Shown here one piece after another: positions 24,533 through 32,415 of a DNA stretch of 64,000 nucleotides. This DNA comes from a virus, in IMG/VR virus record IMGVR_UViG_3300048930_000242, positions 62,001-126,000 of that record; one strand, given 5' to 3'. Under the pieces are notes generated by a model. It made no database searches, was not told the origin of the DNA, and saw only the letters and a program-made list of their open reading frames with translations. The position numbers were made by a program, and so were the translations under genes. Positions within the stretch are counted from its first letter, which is position 1. Each line of letters begins with the position of its first letter.

Positions 24533-24574
24533 GCCTTGAATTGTAAACTTGAGTTACGAATGAGTCACCATGCT

Positions 24575-24647
24575 CCACGCCTACGGAACCCTAGTGAGGT
24601 GATCCGAACTGGCAATCACCTTTGCTTCTAGAATCCCGTAGGCGTGG
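24575..24647. repeat. Nested inverted repeats in an intergenic gap
   Basis: CCACGCCTACGG (24575-24586) and CCGTAGGCGTGG (24636-24647) are perfect 12-bp arms. Inside, AGGTGAT and ATCACCT form a second stem. This is most of the 185-bp gap between genes and looks like a structured RNA or a terminator of the 24656-24862 gene without a U-tract. Confidence 0.55.
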
Positions 24648-24655
24648 ATAGGTGG

Positions 24656-24862
24656 TCACCAGGTCGCGAGAAGAGGATACCCAAGCTTCTTGAGTTCCTC
24701 GTCCACTTCAACCAACGAATGACATGGAATTGCAGCAAGCATGATCGGAGTCTGAATTCGAATCGACCACTTGAACCGATGCTCCGGTCGATTCTTGAGC
24801 AGAGTGATCTGGCAAGTTCCTCGTTCTCGCTCGATGTCGAGCTTATTGTAGACCGCTGTCAT
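24656..24862 (-). CDS. Small early protein
   Basis: 68 residues from the ATG at 24862, chosen because GGAG lies 6 bp upstream and the sequence before it is a hairpin and repeat. It contains a central strand pair (CQITLLKNRPEHRFKWSIRIQTPI) and a helix (LVEVDEELKKLG). No family recognised. It is separated from the upstream ATPase gene by a strong hairpin. Confidence 0.55.
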   Translation of the reverse strand: MTAVYNKLDIERERGTCQITLLKNRPEHRFKWSIRIQTPIMLAAIPCHSLVEVDEELKKLGYPLLATW

Positions 24863-24872
24863 GCTGCTCTCC

Positions 24873-24898
24873 GGGTGATCTAGGTGAATTCTGAGAAG
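24873..24898. repeat. 26-bp dispersed repeat, copy A
   Basis: GGGTGATCTAGGTGAATTCT plus GAGAAG; identical over 26 bp to 26073-26098 and over 20 bp to the inverted copy at 53133-53152. Here it forms part of the leader of the 24656-24862 gene. Confidence 0.7.
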
Positions 24899-24926
24899 CA
24901 AGGTGGACTGACATCCACCTTGCTTC
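24895..24926 (-). terminator. 13-bp perfect hairpin after the AAA ATPase gene
   Basis: GAAGCAAGGTGGA and TCCACCTTGCTTC are perfect arms around a 6-nt loop, just after the ATPase stop. No long U-tract follows, so it could be an mRNA-processing or stability element as well as a terminator. Confidence 0.55.
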
Positions 24927-24936
24927 AAGCTCGTGA

Positions 24937-25992
24937 TTAGGCAGCGCGAGCGGCCATCAGGCTCTTCCACTTCGCGGCCGGCTTCAGCACCGAGTGGATC
25001 GCCAGCTCCATCCAATCACCGCCGGTCTTGCGGAGGCCAGCAACTTTGACCACCGTGCGGAGCGAGAGCTCCTGGAGGTCCGAGACGTGGCTGGTGATGA
25101 AGTTCACCACGTCGGCCGTCTGAGAGTCGGTCAGGTCGAACTTGTTCAGCATGCCTTCGCCAACCAGCGAGGTGATGCGGATCAGCATGTCCGACTGATT
25201 GGAGATACCCAGGTCCAGGTAGAAGCAACGGCTCTTCAGAGCGTCCAAGTGCGGCTGGAGGCGCTTCTGAGTGTTCTTGTCGAAGTTCAGGTTGGTCAGG
25301 AAGATCACCGAGCCGTGGAACTCGAACTTGTTCGGGATGTCATTCTTGGCCAACGTGAAGGACTCGGAGTTCCAAGAGACGAACCGGCGCTCCGAAGAAT
25401 CCAAGACGGCCTTGAGGATGTTCAGTGCTTCGTCATCATGAAGCACCGAATCACAATCATCGAAGACCACCACGTTGTGGCGACCACGATTGTGATAGAG
25501 AGTCTGGTAAAGGCAAATCGCCGAGCTCTTGCCCTTGACGATCTCATAGTTCTCTTCCGGAAGATTGTTCACGATGGTCTCTTCGACCGAGAAGCTCTTG
25601 CCGATGCCCGGAGGACCAGAGACGACCAAACCGCGGATCATGCCCTTGATGGCACCGCGGGTCATCGTCGTGATGATCTCGAAGCTCTTCTTGATGCGGG
25701 TGGCGGCTTGCTCCGAAGTTTCGGTCGAGCGAACCATCTGCTCGAAGTCGACTTCTTCGACCATCGTCTCGAGCACGCCGGTCGGCTCTTCTTCGGTCGA
25801 AGCTCCAACCACCGCGAAATCCTTCTTGGCGCAGTAAAGACGAGCAACCTGGCCGTTATGGAGCTTGACCGTGACGAACGAGCCCTTGTTGCCACCTTCG
25901 CTGAACGGACGAACCATCATGTAGCGACCGGAGACTGCCTGGCTGCGAAGGGTGCCTTTCTTGACTTCGATGACCTTTGCCGTTTCCATCAT
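24937..25992 (-). CDS. AAA-family ATPase
   Basis: 351 residues. Walker A GPPGIGKS at about 126-133, Walker B VVVFDDCD at 174-181, a sensor-1-like VIFLTNLNF, and an arginine-rich CFYLDLG segment further on. The N-terminal 100 residues are a separate beta region. Proteins of this type are common in large phages but their clients are unknown; DNA replication or remodelling is a guess. ATG codons at 25992 and 25989 are both possible; the second has better spacing from AGGAG. Confidence 0.75.
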   Translation of the reverse strand: MMETAKVIEVKKGTLRSQAVSGRYMMVRPFSEGGNKGSFVTVKLHNGQVARLYCAKKDFAVVGASTEEEPTGVLETMVEEVDFEQMVRSTETSEQAATRIKKSFEIITTMTRGAIKGMIRGLVVSGPPGIGKSFSVEETIVNNLPEENYEIVKGKSSAICLYQTLYHNRGRHNVVVFDDCDSVLHDDEALNILKAVLDSSERRFVSWNSESFTLAKNDIPNKFEFHGSVIFLTNLNFDKNTQKRLQPHLDALKSRCFYLDLGISNQSDMLIRITSLVGEGMLNKFDLTDSQTADVVNFITSHVSDLQELSLRTVVKVAGLRKTGGDWMELAIHSVLKPAAKWKSLMAARAA

Positions 25993-26013
25993 GTTCTCCT
26001 AGAGTATGTGTAG

Positions 26014-26042
26014 ATCATACCACAATGGATAGAGCATGTAAA
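26014..26042 (-). promoter_or_regulatory. Early promoter of the AAA ATPase gene
   Basis: Minus strand: -35 TTTACA, 17-nt spacer, TGTGG then -10 TATGAT; GTTTACAATTCAG lies upstream. Confidence 0.7.
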
Positions 26043-26072
26043 CGGCTGAATTGTAAACTAGAGTACCAATGT

Positions 26073-26098
26073 GGGTGATCTAGGTGAATTCTGAGAAG
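26073..26098. repeat. 26-bp dispersed repeat, copy B
   Basis: Identical to 24873-24898 over 26 bp. It lies upstream of the ATPase promoter in a 200-bp gap with no gene. Confidence 0.7.
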
Positions 26099-26146
26099 AG
26101 TGGTGGATGGTAACCCTGGTTGAAGAACCTAGGTGAACTTGGCACT

Positions 26147-26196
26147 TCTAAGTGACTGATTTCAAACAGAAGAAAAGGGACCTTGCGGCCCCTTTT
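26147..26196 (-). terminator. Intrinsic terminator within a 47-bp repeat, copy 1
   Basis: On the minus strand GGGGCC-GCAA-GGTCCC is followed by TTTTCTTCT, a good intrinsic terminator for the 26199-26357 gene. The block TCTAAGTGACTGAT, 12 variable bases, then the hairpin recurs at 53161-53208. Confidence 0.75.
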
Positions 26197-26198
26197 GG

Positions 26199-26357
26199 TT
26201 ACTCTTCAGAATACTTTCGTCGATCTTTTTCCTTTCGCTGGCGTTCTCGTTCAAGAGCCTCGCGCTTGTGTTCCTTCGTTCGTGTGGGATCTGGACGTCG
26301 AGTAAACTTCTCGAAGCGGACATCCAATTCGTCTTCACGATCACGACTTTTGCTCAT
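26199..26357 (-). CDS. Very small highly charged protein
   Basis: 52 residues (MSKSRDREDELDVRF to KDRRKYSEE), nearly all charged, with many Arg, Lys and Glu. It starts at the ATG at 26357 and its stop is followed directly by an intrinsic terminator. No family; the composition suggests an RNA- or protein-binding peptide. Confidence 0.5.
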   Translation of the reverse strand: MSKSRDREDELDVRFEKFTRRPDPTRTKEHKREALERERQRKEKDRRKYSEE

Positions 26358-26380
26358 GGTGGTTCTTTATTGCCTCTCTT

Positions 26381-26772
26381 TTAGGACTGGGAAGTTGCCG
26401 CTACGTACTGCTCCAGGCATGCGGCACGAAGCTCTGGAGAATTCCATTCATACATGTCAGGAAGGTCAAGAGTGACCAACTCCGGCTCGTAATCTTGAAG
26501 TGACTTTCCGTGACTCTGGAGAACTTCTCGTTTTACATCTTCTTCGACAAACACGACCTCATCGGGGCCCACTTCAGGTGGACTTGGTCAAGCGGCACCA
26601 ATGCGAAGTGCGGAGAGTAGCCAACGGCTCGGGTGTTGTACCCAAACTTCTCATGGAGCACATTGGCCAAAGTTGGACTTCGGAGCATTCCGGCCGAGCA
26701 CACACAAAGGACCTTCTTAACCTTCGTCTGGTACTCGTTCTTCGCGTTGCCTAGTCGGTTCATCAAGCTCAT
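26381..26772 (-). pseudogene. Low-molecular-weight tyrosine-phosphatase-like gene split by a frameshift
   Basis: The first part (26533-26772) has KKVLCVCSAGMLRSPTLANVL, a CX5R loop typical of the low-Mr phosphatase fold, then AVGYSPHF and VPLDQVHLKWA. The continuation DEVVFVEEDVKREV and ELVTLDLPDMYEWNSPELRAACLEQY is in the -1 frame (26381-26572). The family normally reads straight through WADxVFVME, so one G seems lost in the GGGCCCC run near 26567. A sequencing error, a real mutation or an unusual frameshift are all possible. Start at 26772 chosen from GAGGTG 7 bp upstream. Confidence 0.65.
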
Positions 26773-26831
26773 TCTAAACACCTCTTTGTTGAGGGGCCAA
26801 AGAAGCTCTGGCCCATTAAGTATCTACATTT

Positions 26832-27104
26832 TCAAGCGCTGGTCGGCACGGTCGCTGTCTTCGGCCAGTACTTCTTCTCGGACTCGGTCATGTAGCCCTT
26901 GGAGCGGAGTATCTCTAGCGGCGCGATGCCCTTCTCGTACTCGGCCTTGTACTCCTCGACGGTGAAGTGCTTGGCCAGAAAGTTGATGAAGCTGGTCCGG
27001 ATCTTCCGGTTGTACTTGAAGCGCGCGATGAACATGCCGCAGACACCGCCGTACATGAGGTACTCGCCGGCGGTGAAGTTGGCTTTCTGGAATTTGGTGC
27101 TCAT
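26832..27104 (-). CDS. Small early protein, unknown
   Basis: 90 residues from the ATG at 27104. Segments FTAGEYLMYGGVCGMFIARFKYNRKI and TVEEYKAEYEKGIAPLEILRSKGY suggest a small helical fold. An early promoter lies just upstream. No family recognised. Confidence 0.6.
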   Translation of the reverse strand: MSTKFQKANFTAGEYLMYGGVCGMFIARFKYNRKIRTSFINFLAKHFTVEEYKAEYEKGIAPLEILRSKGYMTESEKKYWPKTATVPTSA

Positions 27105-27132
27105 GGTCTCATTCCTATTCGGGTATAGTTGG

Positions 27133-27161
27133 ATCATACCATAGTGGACGATCCATGTCCA
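27133..27161 (-). promoter_or_regulatory. Early promoter
   Basis: Minus strand: -35 TGGACA, 17-nt spacer, -10 TATGAT, upstream GTTTACAATTCAGTA. It drives the 26832-27104 gene. Confidence 0.7.
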
Positions 27162-27181
27162 CTACTGAATTGTAAACAATG

Positions 27182-27499
27182 TTACGCCAAGGCGATCTTC
27201 AGAGCACGCTCGACGATCTGAAGAGTTCCAGGAGATCGAGAGTAACTCGAGACGATATTTTCGCCTTGTCCATAGAAGAGGACGATCCCACCGACAATTG
27301 TCGGTCCATTGAAGAAACGAATAGTGTCTTCATCAGTGACGCCCATACTTTCAAGGATTTCCTCTTCAAAGCATGAATGAGAAATCGCTTCTTCTTCTCC
27401 ATTATGGATTGACACAGTGTATCCACGCACCAAAATTTCATGAATAAGTGCTTGAGCAATACGAGATTCGATCTGCATAGGAAGATTGAAAATGCTCAT
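27182..27499 (-). CDS. Small early protein, unknown
   Basis: 105 residues from the ATG at 27499. It is acidic, with IHNGEEEAISHSCFEEEILESMGVTDEDTIRFF and a hydrophobic GPTIVGGIVLFYGQGENI. No family recognised. It has its own early promoter. Confidence 0.6.
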   Translation of the reverse strand: MSIFNLPMQIESRIAQALIHEILVRGYTVSIHNGEEEAISHSCFEEEILESMGVTDEDTIRFFNGPTIVGGIVLFYGQGENIVSSYSRSPGTLQIVERALKIALA

Positions 27500-27530
27500 T
27501 TGGACTTCTCTTTGCGGTTGGTAGAAGTAA

Positions 27531-27559
27531 ATCATACCATAGTGGCTTGACCTTGTACA
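27531..27559 (-). promoter_or_regulatory. Early promoter
   Basis: Minus strand: -35 TGTACA, 17-nt spacer, TATGGTATGAT with -10 TATGAT. It drives the 27182-27499 gene. Confidence 0.65.
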
Positions 27560-27642
27560 GCTTTCTTTTCCGTAATGACCAATTGTTTACAATCTCTTGC
27601 TGCACAACTTTTCTAGCTTGTGCAGCAAGAGCGCTTCTCCTT

Positions 27643-28473
27643 TTAGCGACTGATGATCGAAAGTGACGGATGGGCAATTGGCTCGTTGTACATGGCCAAG
27701 ACATCCGAAACCACTCGTGAACGAACAACGTCTCTTTCGTCAAGCTGGTCGACCGAGATCAACTTGGTCCGTGATTTGGCTAGACGGTTTCTAAGGTCGA
27801 CCAGGCCGTTCTCAGAGGCCTTCAGGTCTGATTGATTTGGGTCTCCAAGGATGACCGTCTTGGAGTTCTCACCGGCTCGGGTGGTCAAGCATTTCATCTG
27901 GGAGATGGTCGAGTTGCTCATCTCGTCGGCCAGAACAAAGGCATCCGAGAAGGTGCTACCACGCATGAAGGCGAACGGACGAATCTGAATGACACCTTTC
28001 TCAATCAGATGGTTTGTCATTCGACCACCAACAAGTGTAACAAAGCAGTCCAAGATCGGAAGCACATAAGGGAGCATCTTCGAATCGACGCCACCAGGCA
28101 AGAAGCCTAGTTGCTCGTCGGACTCAACAGCTGGCCTTGTGATAATCACTCTTTCAATTCGCTCGTCTCGAAGAAACTCAAGAGCGGTAAGAACTGAAAG
28201 GAAAGTCTTTCCTGAACCAGCTGGACCAATGATGACCGACATTGGAAGCTCGGATCGGAGGTTATGAAGAACCTCTGCTTGGCCTTGTGTTTTCGGCTCA
28301 ATCAACTTATGGATCTTGATCTCGGAACCACGTATTGGCTCGAAATATCCCATCCGAATAGCATCGGACTTTGTTTGGTTGATTGAACCTAGCAGCGGTT
28401 CCTCTTCGCGGCGCGTTTCTGACCGAGAGTACTTTTGCTGCTTTTTCTCATAATTAGAGTTTCTTCTGCCCAA
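27643..28473 (-). CDS. phoH: PhoH-like ATPase
   Basis: 276 residues. Walker A GPAGSGKT at 83-90, then the PhoH signature VIITRPAVESDEQLGFLPGGVDSKMLPYVLPILD, a Walker B region DAFVLADEMSNST, and VILGDPNQSD. PhoH is a predicted RNA-linked ATPase very common in marine and soil phages. The N-terminal 40 residues are basic and variable. No clear -35/-10 of the local type lies directly upstream. Confidence 0.9.
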   Translation of the reverse strand: MGRRNSNYEKKQQKYSRSETRREEEPLLGSINQTKSDAIRMGYFEPIRGSEIKIHKLIEPKTQGQAEVLHNLRSELPMSVIIGPAGSGKTFLSVLTALEFLRDERIERVIITRPAVESDEQLGFLPGGVDSKMLPYVLPILDCFVTLVGGRMTNHLIEKGVIQIRPFAFMRGSTFSDAFVLADEMSNSTISQMKCLTTRAGENSKTVILGDPNQSDLKASENGLVDLRNRLAKSRTKLISVDQLDERDVVRSRVVSDVLAMYNEPIAHPSLSIISR

Positions 28474-28601
28474 AAGAGAAGCTCCTGTAGTGATAAATGA
28501 GTTTTGAGTACAGCGAGGAAAAGACGTCCGAAATTTGATTGGGCTTCAGCAGTATACTGCTCGAATAACTAGATTATTTCTTTCTGTCTTTTCCTACAAA
28601 C

Positions 28602-28766
28602 TTATCTATCTGATTCCAGGCAGACTTCCTTCAAGAGTCGAATCTCGTTTTCAATATGCTCGAAGAGATCCACTCCGTAGGTCTCTTTCTTTTCGGCGAA
28701 GTAATTGCGGCCTCTGGTGCATATCCGCTCAAGGATCTCGAATCTACTCTCTAGGATTGATTTCAT
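28602..28766 (-). CDS. Very small helical protein
   Basis: 54 residues from the ATG at 28766, which overlaps the upstream stop as ATGA. It is mostly one charged helix (YGVDLFEHIENEIRLLKEVCLESDR). No family recognised. Confidence 0.5.
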   Translation of the reverse strand: MKSILESRFEILERICTRGRNYFAEKKETYGVDLFEHIENEIRLLKEVCLESDR

Positions 28767-29164
28767 TTCACCAGGTTCGCGAAATATGGCTGCTCCCATT
28801 CTCGGCAATATTTGTCAGTGCAATAGATCCTGTACCAAGCCTTTGAAAGAGGTCGACTAATTTCATCGATAATTCTACCGGCCCATGATGGATGAACGGT
28901 TTGATCTTCGATAGATTGCTTAAACCATTCATGATCGTTAATGCTACGAGCGATATTCAAAAGATCTCGGCGCACATCGAAGAAAATAGTTGGATCTTGT
29001 TGAATGAAGTCGGTTTCATTATTCTTGAAACAAGAATCTGCTCTTGGCTTCAGGCGTAGCATAATAAGATTGATTTCTTCGCAAAGAGATTCATGAGCTA
29101 AACACGAAGCAACATCATGAAACATTGACCCATCATTTGCTTCAAATCGAATAATTTCTTTCAT
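28763..29164 (-). CDS. Early protein, unknown
   Basis: 133 residues with five Cys and many aromatic residues in the C-terminal part (AWYRIYCTDKYCREWEQPYF). Helical in the middle. Base composition is more A/T-rich than the operon average. No family recognised. It overlaps the downstream small gene by 4 bp. Confidence 0.55.
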   Translation of the reverse strand: MKEIIRFEANDGSMFHDVASCLAHESLCEEINLIMLRLKPRADSCFKNNETDFIQQDPTIFFDVRRDLLNIARSINDHEWFKQSIEDQTVHPSWAGRIIDEISRPLSKAWYRIYCTDKYCREWEQPYFANLVK

Positions 29165-29174
29165 TTTGAGATTC

Positions 29175-29504
29175 CTATTTCACCAGGTAGAAAGCAATTG
29201 AAGAACCGACAAGAGCACCAAATGCCGCACCTAACGCGTAGAGAAACCTATCAATGGCTCCACCGAATACAACCTTTCGGATATTGTGAGTCCAGATAAT
29301 AGAGATCATGAAGCTCGTCAGAAAGATTCCAAGAGGAACATATTTGGCGACCAAATAGGAATTTGCTCCAACGAATGCTACTTGAATGAATCCAGTAGAG
29401 AACAGCATCACTCGATCCTTGGTCGAACTAATAACAATGCTTGTCCGACGGTCCACTCGCTTGACCTCTTCTTCAGTGCTCAATCGCCACCACCAGAGCT
29501 GCAT
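29175..29504 (-). CDS. Membrane protein with about three TM segments
   Basis: Three hydrophobic segments: VMLFSTGFIQVAFVGANSYL, LGIFLTSFMISIIW and FLYALGAAFGALVGSSIAFYL. The ATG at 29504 lies inside the preceding gene; a TTG at 29483 overlapping that gene's stop is a reasonable alternative and gives a start at SxEEEVKRVDRRT. It is co-transcribed with the single-TM Ser-rich protein. Function unknown. Confidence 0.55.
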   Translation of the reverse strand: MQLWWWRLSTEEEVKRVDRRTSIVISSTKDRVMLFSTGFIQVAFVGANSYLVAKYVPLGIFLTSFMISIIWTHNIRKVVFGGAIDRFLYALGAAFGALVGSSIAFYLVK

Positions 29505-29806
29505 GAAGAAGAACCAGAGTCAGAAGAAGACGAGCATGAATCATTTGAAGAGTACGACAAATCAATTGCCGCATACGAAGACAATTTTGGTGGGCTCACT
29601 CCAAAATCAGCAAGAGTTCGATTATTTGCGCTTGGATATTCTGGCGCAAGCGGAGTAGTATATCGACGGGTCTCTGGGATCTCCAGGTCAATATCGATTT
29701 CTGGAAATTCAATAGCCGACTTTCTATTAGATCGCCGAATCAAATAATACAGCACAACCACTGCAATCAATGCGATAATAATGAAGACAACAAATTCGGT
29801 GCTCAT
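29480..29806 (-). CDS. Single-TM protein with Ser-rich C-terminus
   Basis: 108 residues. The N-terminus is a strong membrane anchor (FVVFIIIALIAVVVLYYLI) followed by RRSNRK, an acidic middle, and a C-terminal Ser/Cys/Gly run. Orientation N-out is likely from the basic residues after the segment. Function unknown. Confidence 0.55.
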   Translation of the reverse strand: MSTEFVVFIIIALIAVVVLYYLIRRSNRKSAIEFPEIDIDLEIPETRRYTTPLAPEYPSANNRTLADFGVSPPKLSSYAAIDLSYSSNDSCSSSSDSGSSSCSSGGGD

Positions 29807-29817
29807 TTCGGTTTTCC

Positions 29818-30099
29818 TTAATTGGTCACATCACTAGAAACTGGATCGATGTAAACATGCCAAACCAGTCCGTTATTCATCAGAGCGGTTCCGACATATT
29901 CAAGACTATAGTCGTCAAATTCATTTCCGGTGCCGGCGATATGAACATTAACAATACATGGCTTTGCTCGATCATCGGTCATCATCCATAGACACAAAAC
30001 TCCATTCTGCTCATGGACAGAGAGAGGCTTGAAACCACGGAAAGAATGAATCTTCTGCTCGTCGGTGATCTTCAGCTGATACTTCAGGATGCGCTTCAT
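29818..30099 (-). CDS. DUF7352-like phage protein
   Basis: 93 residues from the ATG at 30099. The pattern KRILKYQLKITDEQKI, FKPLSVHEQNGVLCLWMM and VHIAGTGNEF matches a small conserved phage family with the KY.L...D.Q......A..LSV..Q...L.LWA form. Role unknown. It lies downstream of the cREC-like gene. Confidence 0.6.
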   Translation of the reverse strand: MKRILKYQLKITDEQKIHSFRGFKPLSVHEQNGVLCLWMMTDDRAKPCIVNVHIAGTGNEFDDYSLEYVGTALMNNGLVWHVYIDPVSSDVTN

Positions 30100-30104
30100 G
30101 TCAT

Positions 30105-30467
30105 TTACTCCGGTTGCCAGTTCAAACAACGGTTAGATTCTTCACGAATGTCATCTTCGTATTTGCAAGCCCATTCCATATAGTCCCAGATCGCCTTGGC
30201 GCCAATAGGATTCTGAGAGTGAACATCGATCTCAGGAAACTCGGCATTGTGCCAAACGCAAAACCGGATCAACTGCTTGAGACAATCCAGGCCGGTCCGT
30301 GCTTCACCCAGGTCATGGTCAAAAGAGACCTTGACCGGAGGACCGTACTCTTGGAGGACATTATTGAACTCAGCCCAAGAACGGACAATAATCGGTGCAC
30401 CATCCTCGAAGAAAGTCGAATGAGCTGGAGGAAAGCGTTCGTCATCAAGAAAGAGATTGTAGCTCAT
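30105..30467 (-). CDS. Cyclic-phosphate-processing receiver-domain-like protein (cREC)
   Basis: 120 residues from the ATG at 30467. LFLDDERFP near the start, VRSWAEFNNVLQEYGPPVKVSFDHDLGE and TGLDCLKQLIRFC followed by EIDVHSQNPIGAKAI fit the cREC family, a receiver-like fold linked by context to RNA cyclic-phosphate repair. The conserved D-D-E, D-H-D and H-S-N elements are all present. In a phage with an RNA ligase and many tRNAs, a role in mending broken RNA ends is plausible but inferred. Confidence 0.68.
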   Translation of the reverse strand: MSYNLFLDDERFPPAHSTFFEDGAPIIVRSWAEFNNVLQEYGPPVKVSFDHDLGEARTGLDCLKQLIRFCVWHNAEFPEIDVHSQNPIGAKAIWDYMEWACKYEDDIREESNRCLNWQPE

Positions 30468-30579
30468 TTCGAATTCCTTGCCTTGGCTCGAAGGACCCTT
30501 GCCAGATAGTGCTTCGATCGGTAAATTTGCTGACTCCACTTATGAAGAAGGTAAATGTTCATCGATAGTCCAATTGACT

Positions 30580-30798
30580 TTAGTCGTCAAACTCATCACT
30601 GTCGCAAGTGACGGTTTCCATCGCCACTTGAAGAAGATGCTCGTAGTTGCTGGATGTCATGTTGTCCATGACGGCCTTGATCTCTTCCTGAGAGACTCCA
30701 CCACGACGAAGAACTCGAGTAAGCCGACCCATGATCGAGTAGGCATTTCCGTCTTCGCCGGCAAGCCTCATATGGAGTTGCGGATACTTGATGCTCAT
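30580..30798 (-). CDS. Small conserved phage protein
   Basis: 72 residues from the ATG at 30798. The pattern MRLAGEDGNAYSIMGRLTRVLRRGGVSQEEIKAVMDNMTSSNYEHLLQVAMETV is a conserved small family in phages and prophages with no assigned role. Own early promoter merged with a hairpin. Confidence 0.65.
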   Translation of the reverse strand: MSIKYPQLHMRLAGEDGNAYSIMGRLTRVLRRGGVSQEEIKAVMDNMTSSNYEHLLQVAMETVTCDSDEFDD

Positions 30799-30824
30799 GA
30801 TAAATCTCCAATTGGTAGAGTTAG

Positions 30825-30866
30825 ATTCTAACACTTCGGAGCCAGATTGTCCAGCTCCGAAGTGTT
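30825..30866 (-). promoter_or_regulatory. Composite hairpin-promoter element
   Basis: Early promoter (-10 TAGAAT at 30825-30830, -35 TGGACA at 30848-30853, 17-nt spacer) whose -35 lies in the loop of a perfect 13-bp hairpin, AACACTTCGGAGC / GCTCCGAAGTGTT (30830-30842 / 30854-30866). It follows the DUF932 gene and drives 30580-30798. Confidence 0.65.
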
Positions 30867-30880
30867 AACTTTAGAACCTA

Positions 30881-31885
30881 TCAGACCAGCGCCAACGCCT
30901 CGGTGAAGGCCTTGTTCTTCAAGCGCTCACCGGCTCCGAACCATGCTTCCGAGAGACGAGTGTCCAGATTTCGACGACCAGCATCGAAGTCCACATCGTG
31001 GGTGACCGCGTTCAGCAGGCCCCAAACGGTTCCCAGAGCGGTCGGCATATCAGAGCCAGGAGCGGTCCGAAGGATCTTCGCCATGTGCTGGATGGTCCGC
31101 TCATGCTTCCGAACGACCGGCTCGCCTTCCTTCAGATTGTGGTAGACCTTCAGGAGGTACTTCGCCTGCATCTCTTCGGTGACCGGAGTCGAGGCCATCT
31201 TCAGCATCTGACCCTTGAAGGTTTCCCAGGCCTCGCCGATCTTGAGATCGATCTTTGCCTGCTGAGCATCAAACTTCCGAGAGTGAGGAATCACCAGGCT
31301 CGATGCCGACTGCTCGGAGTTGCTCATGGTCAGAGTGTTGTTACAAACGACTCGGACCGAAGTGAACTTTGCCTGGGTGGCGACCGAACGATCGAAGGAA
31401 GTGGAGAGGAGCAGATAGGCCTTGACTTCATCGACGTCCTCCAGAGAGATCGCCATGTTGGTCGAAGCAAGCGCCCAGATCACTCGGCCGCTCTTGAGCA
31501 CTCCGGCGGTCTCCATCTTGAATCCGTAGCTTTCGGTCAGATCTCCGAAGAAGCCCATGACTTCGGCCGGCTGCACGATGTTGTATCGCGGAGAGACCAT
31601 GCCAAGGAAGCCACCAGTATCCGAGCGGACCAAAGCGTTGAGCTCCTCGATCGGACTGAAGCCAGTCTCGGCATAGATGCCGCCAGCTTCCTCGATCTGC
31701 TCGATCGTGTTGTTCGGATCGAATCCAAGTCGATAGCGATTCGCCTGCCACCCCATGCCGGACAGCTGAAGCCATTCCTCGAGGGTCTCATTGCCGGTCA
31801 TCGGAGTACCGAGACCATGCCAAGGCGGAAGACCAACCCAAGCAGTTGCTGCGCGACCAGTGGTCATATCGATCTCGTGGCTCAT
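30881..31885 (-). CDS. DUF932 phage/plasmid-like protein
   Basis: 334 residues. The start MSHEIDMTTGRAATAWVGLPPWHGLG, the middle RYNIVQPAEVMGFFGDL, SFDRSVATQAKFTSVRVVCNNTL and the C-terminal LGTVWGLLNAVTHDVDFD define the DUF932 (LGT-type) family common in phages and plasmids. Molecular role unknown; T4-like phages often carry it among early genes. It has its own promoter with a hairpin over the -35. Confidence 0.88.
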   Translation of the reverse strand: MSHEIDMTTGRAATAWVGLPPWHGLGTPMTGNETLEEWLQLSGMGWQANRYRLGFDPNNTIEQIEEAGGIYAETGFSPIEELNALVRSDTGGFLGMVSPRYNIVQPAEVMGFFGDLTESYGFKMETAGVLKSGRVIWALASTNMAISLEDVDEVKAYLLLSTSFDRSVATQAKFTSVRVVCNNTLTMSNSEQSASSLVIPHSRKFDAQQAKIDLKIGEAWETFKGQMLKMASTPVTEEMQAKYLLKVYHNLKEGEPVVRKHERTIQHMAKILRTAPGSDMPTALGTVWGLLNAVTHDVDFDAGRRNLDTRLSEAWFGAGERLKNKAFTEALALV

Positions 31886-31921
31886 TTTGAAGCTCCTTGT
31901 TGATTGGTTGATTGTAGAATT

Positions 31922-31969
31922 ATTCTACCGCAATGGAGACCAGGTGTCCAGTCATTGTGGACACCTGGT
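31922..31969 (-). promoter_or_regulatory. Composite hairpin-promoter element
   Basis: Promoter of the DUF932 gene (-10 TAGAAT at 31922-31927, -35 TGGACA at 31945-31950, spacer 17). A perfect 12-bp inverted repeat ACCAGGTGTCCA / TGGACACCTGGT (31939-31950 / 31958-31969) covers the -35 itself. Confidence 0.65.
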
Positions 31970-31979
31970 ACAATTCTGT

Positions 31980-32333
31980 TCAATCGATCCGGTAGCCGTA
32001 GGAGACGTCTTCGACGTTCTCGACCAGGCCAACGAGGATCAGAGCTTCGTTGAAGGCTCGAGCTCCGGCGATCTTGGCGTACATCGCCTGAGTGTTGAGG
32101 TTCGCCGGGTCCCAAACCTGGACGCCACGCTCACCGTAGGCCTTGTTGGCACCAAAGTGCTCTTTGAGGACCTTGGCCAGCGCCGAACGGCCATCCTTCA
32201 CGATGCACCAGGCGAAACCACACGGGTACCAATCGTTCGGATTGCGATCGAGGTACCGCTGAGTTGCCATCCGAGCCGCCATGAAGCACTCGTTGAGCTT
32301 CTGGATGATCTCGTTTTTGGTGAACTTGCTCAT
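31980..32333 (-). CDS. Conserved phage early protein
   Basis: 117 residues from the ATG at 32333. Pattern WYPCGFAWCIVKDGRSALAKVLKEHFGA..GVQVWDP and NTQAMYAKIAGARAFNEALILVGL is shared by a small family in many phages, often near DUF932-type genes. No function assigned. A conserved Cys-Gly-Phe-Ala core might be structural. Confidence 0.65.
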   Translation of the reverse strand: MSKFTKNEIIQKLNECFMAARMATQRYLDRNPNDWYPCGFAWCIVKDGRSALAKVLKEHFGANKAYGERGVQVWDPANLNTQAMYAKIAGARAFNEALILVGLVENVEDVSYGYRID

Positions 32334-32365
32334 TGTGAATTTCCTGGTTGGTTGACTATGATAGA

Positions 32366-32394
32366 ATTCTACCACAACGGAGACCGCTTGTCCA
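32366..32394 (-). promoter_or_regulatory. Early promoter
   Basis: Minus strand: -35 TGGACA, 17-nt spacer, -10 TAGAAT, upstream GTTTACAATTCA. It drives 31980-32333. Confidence 0.7.
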
Positions 32395-32415
32395 GCAATG
32401 AATTGTAAACTTGAG

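Noticed and set aside
28603-28609. ATAGATA on the minus strand near the PhoH gene
   Set aside because: It is made by the last codons and stop of the 28602-28766 gene and is about 130 bp from the PhoH start, so a promoter role is doubtful.
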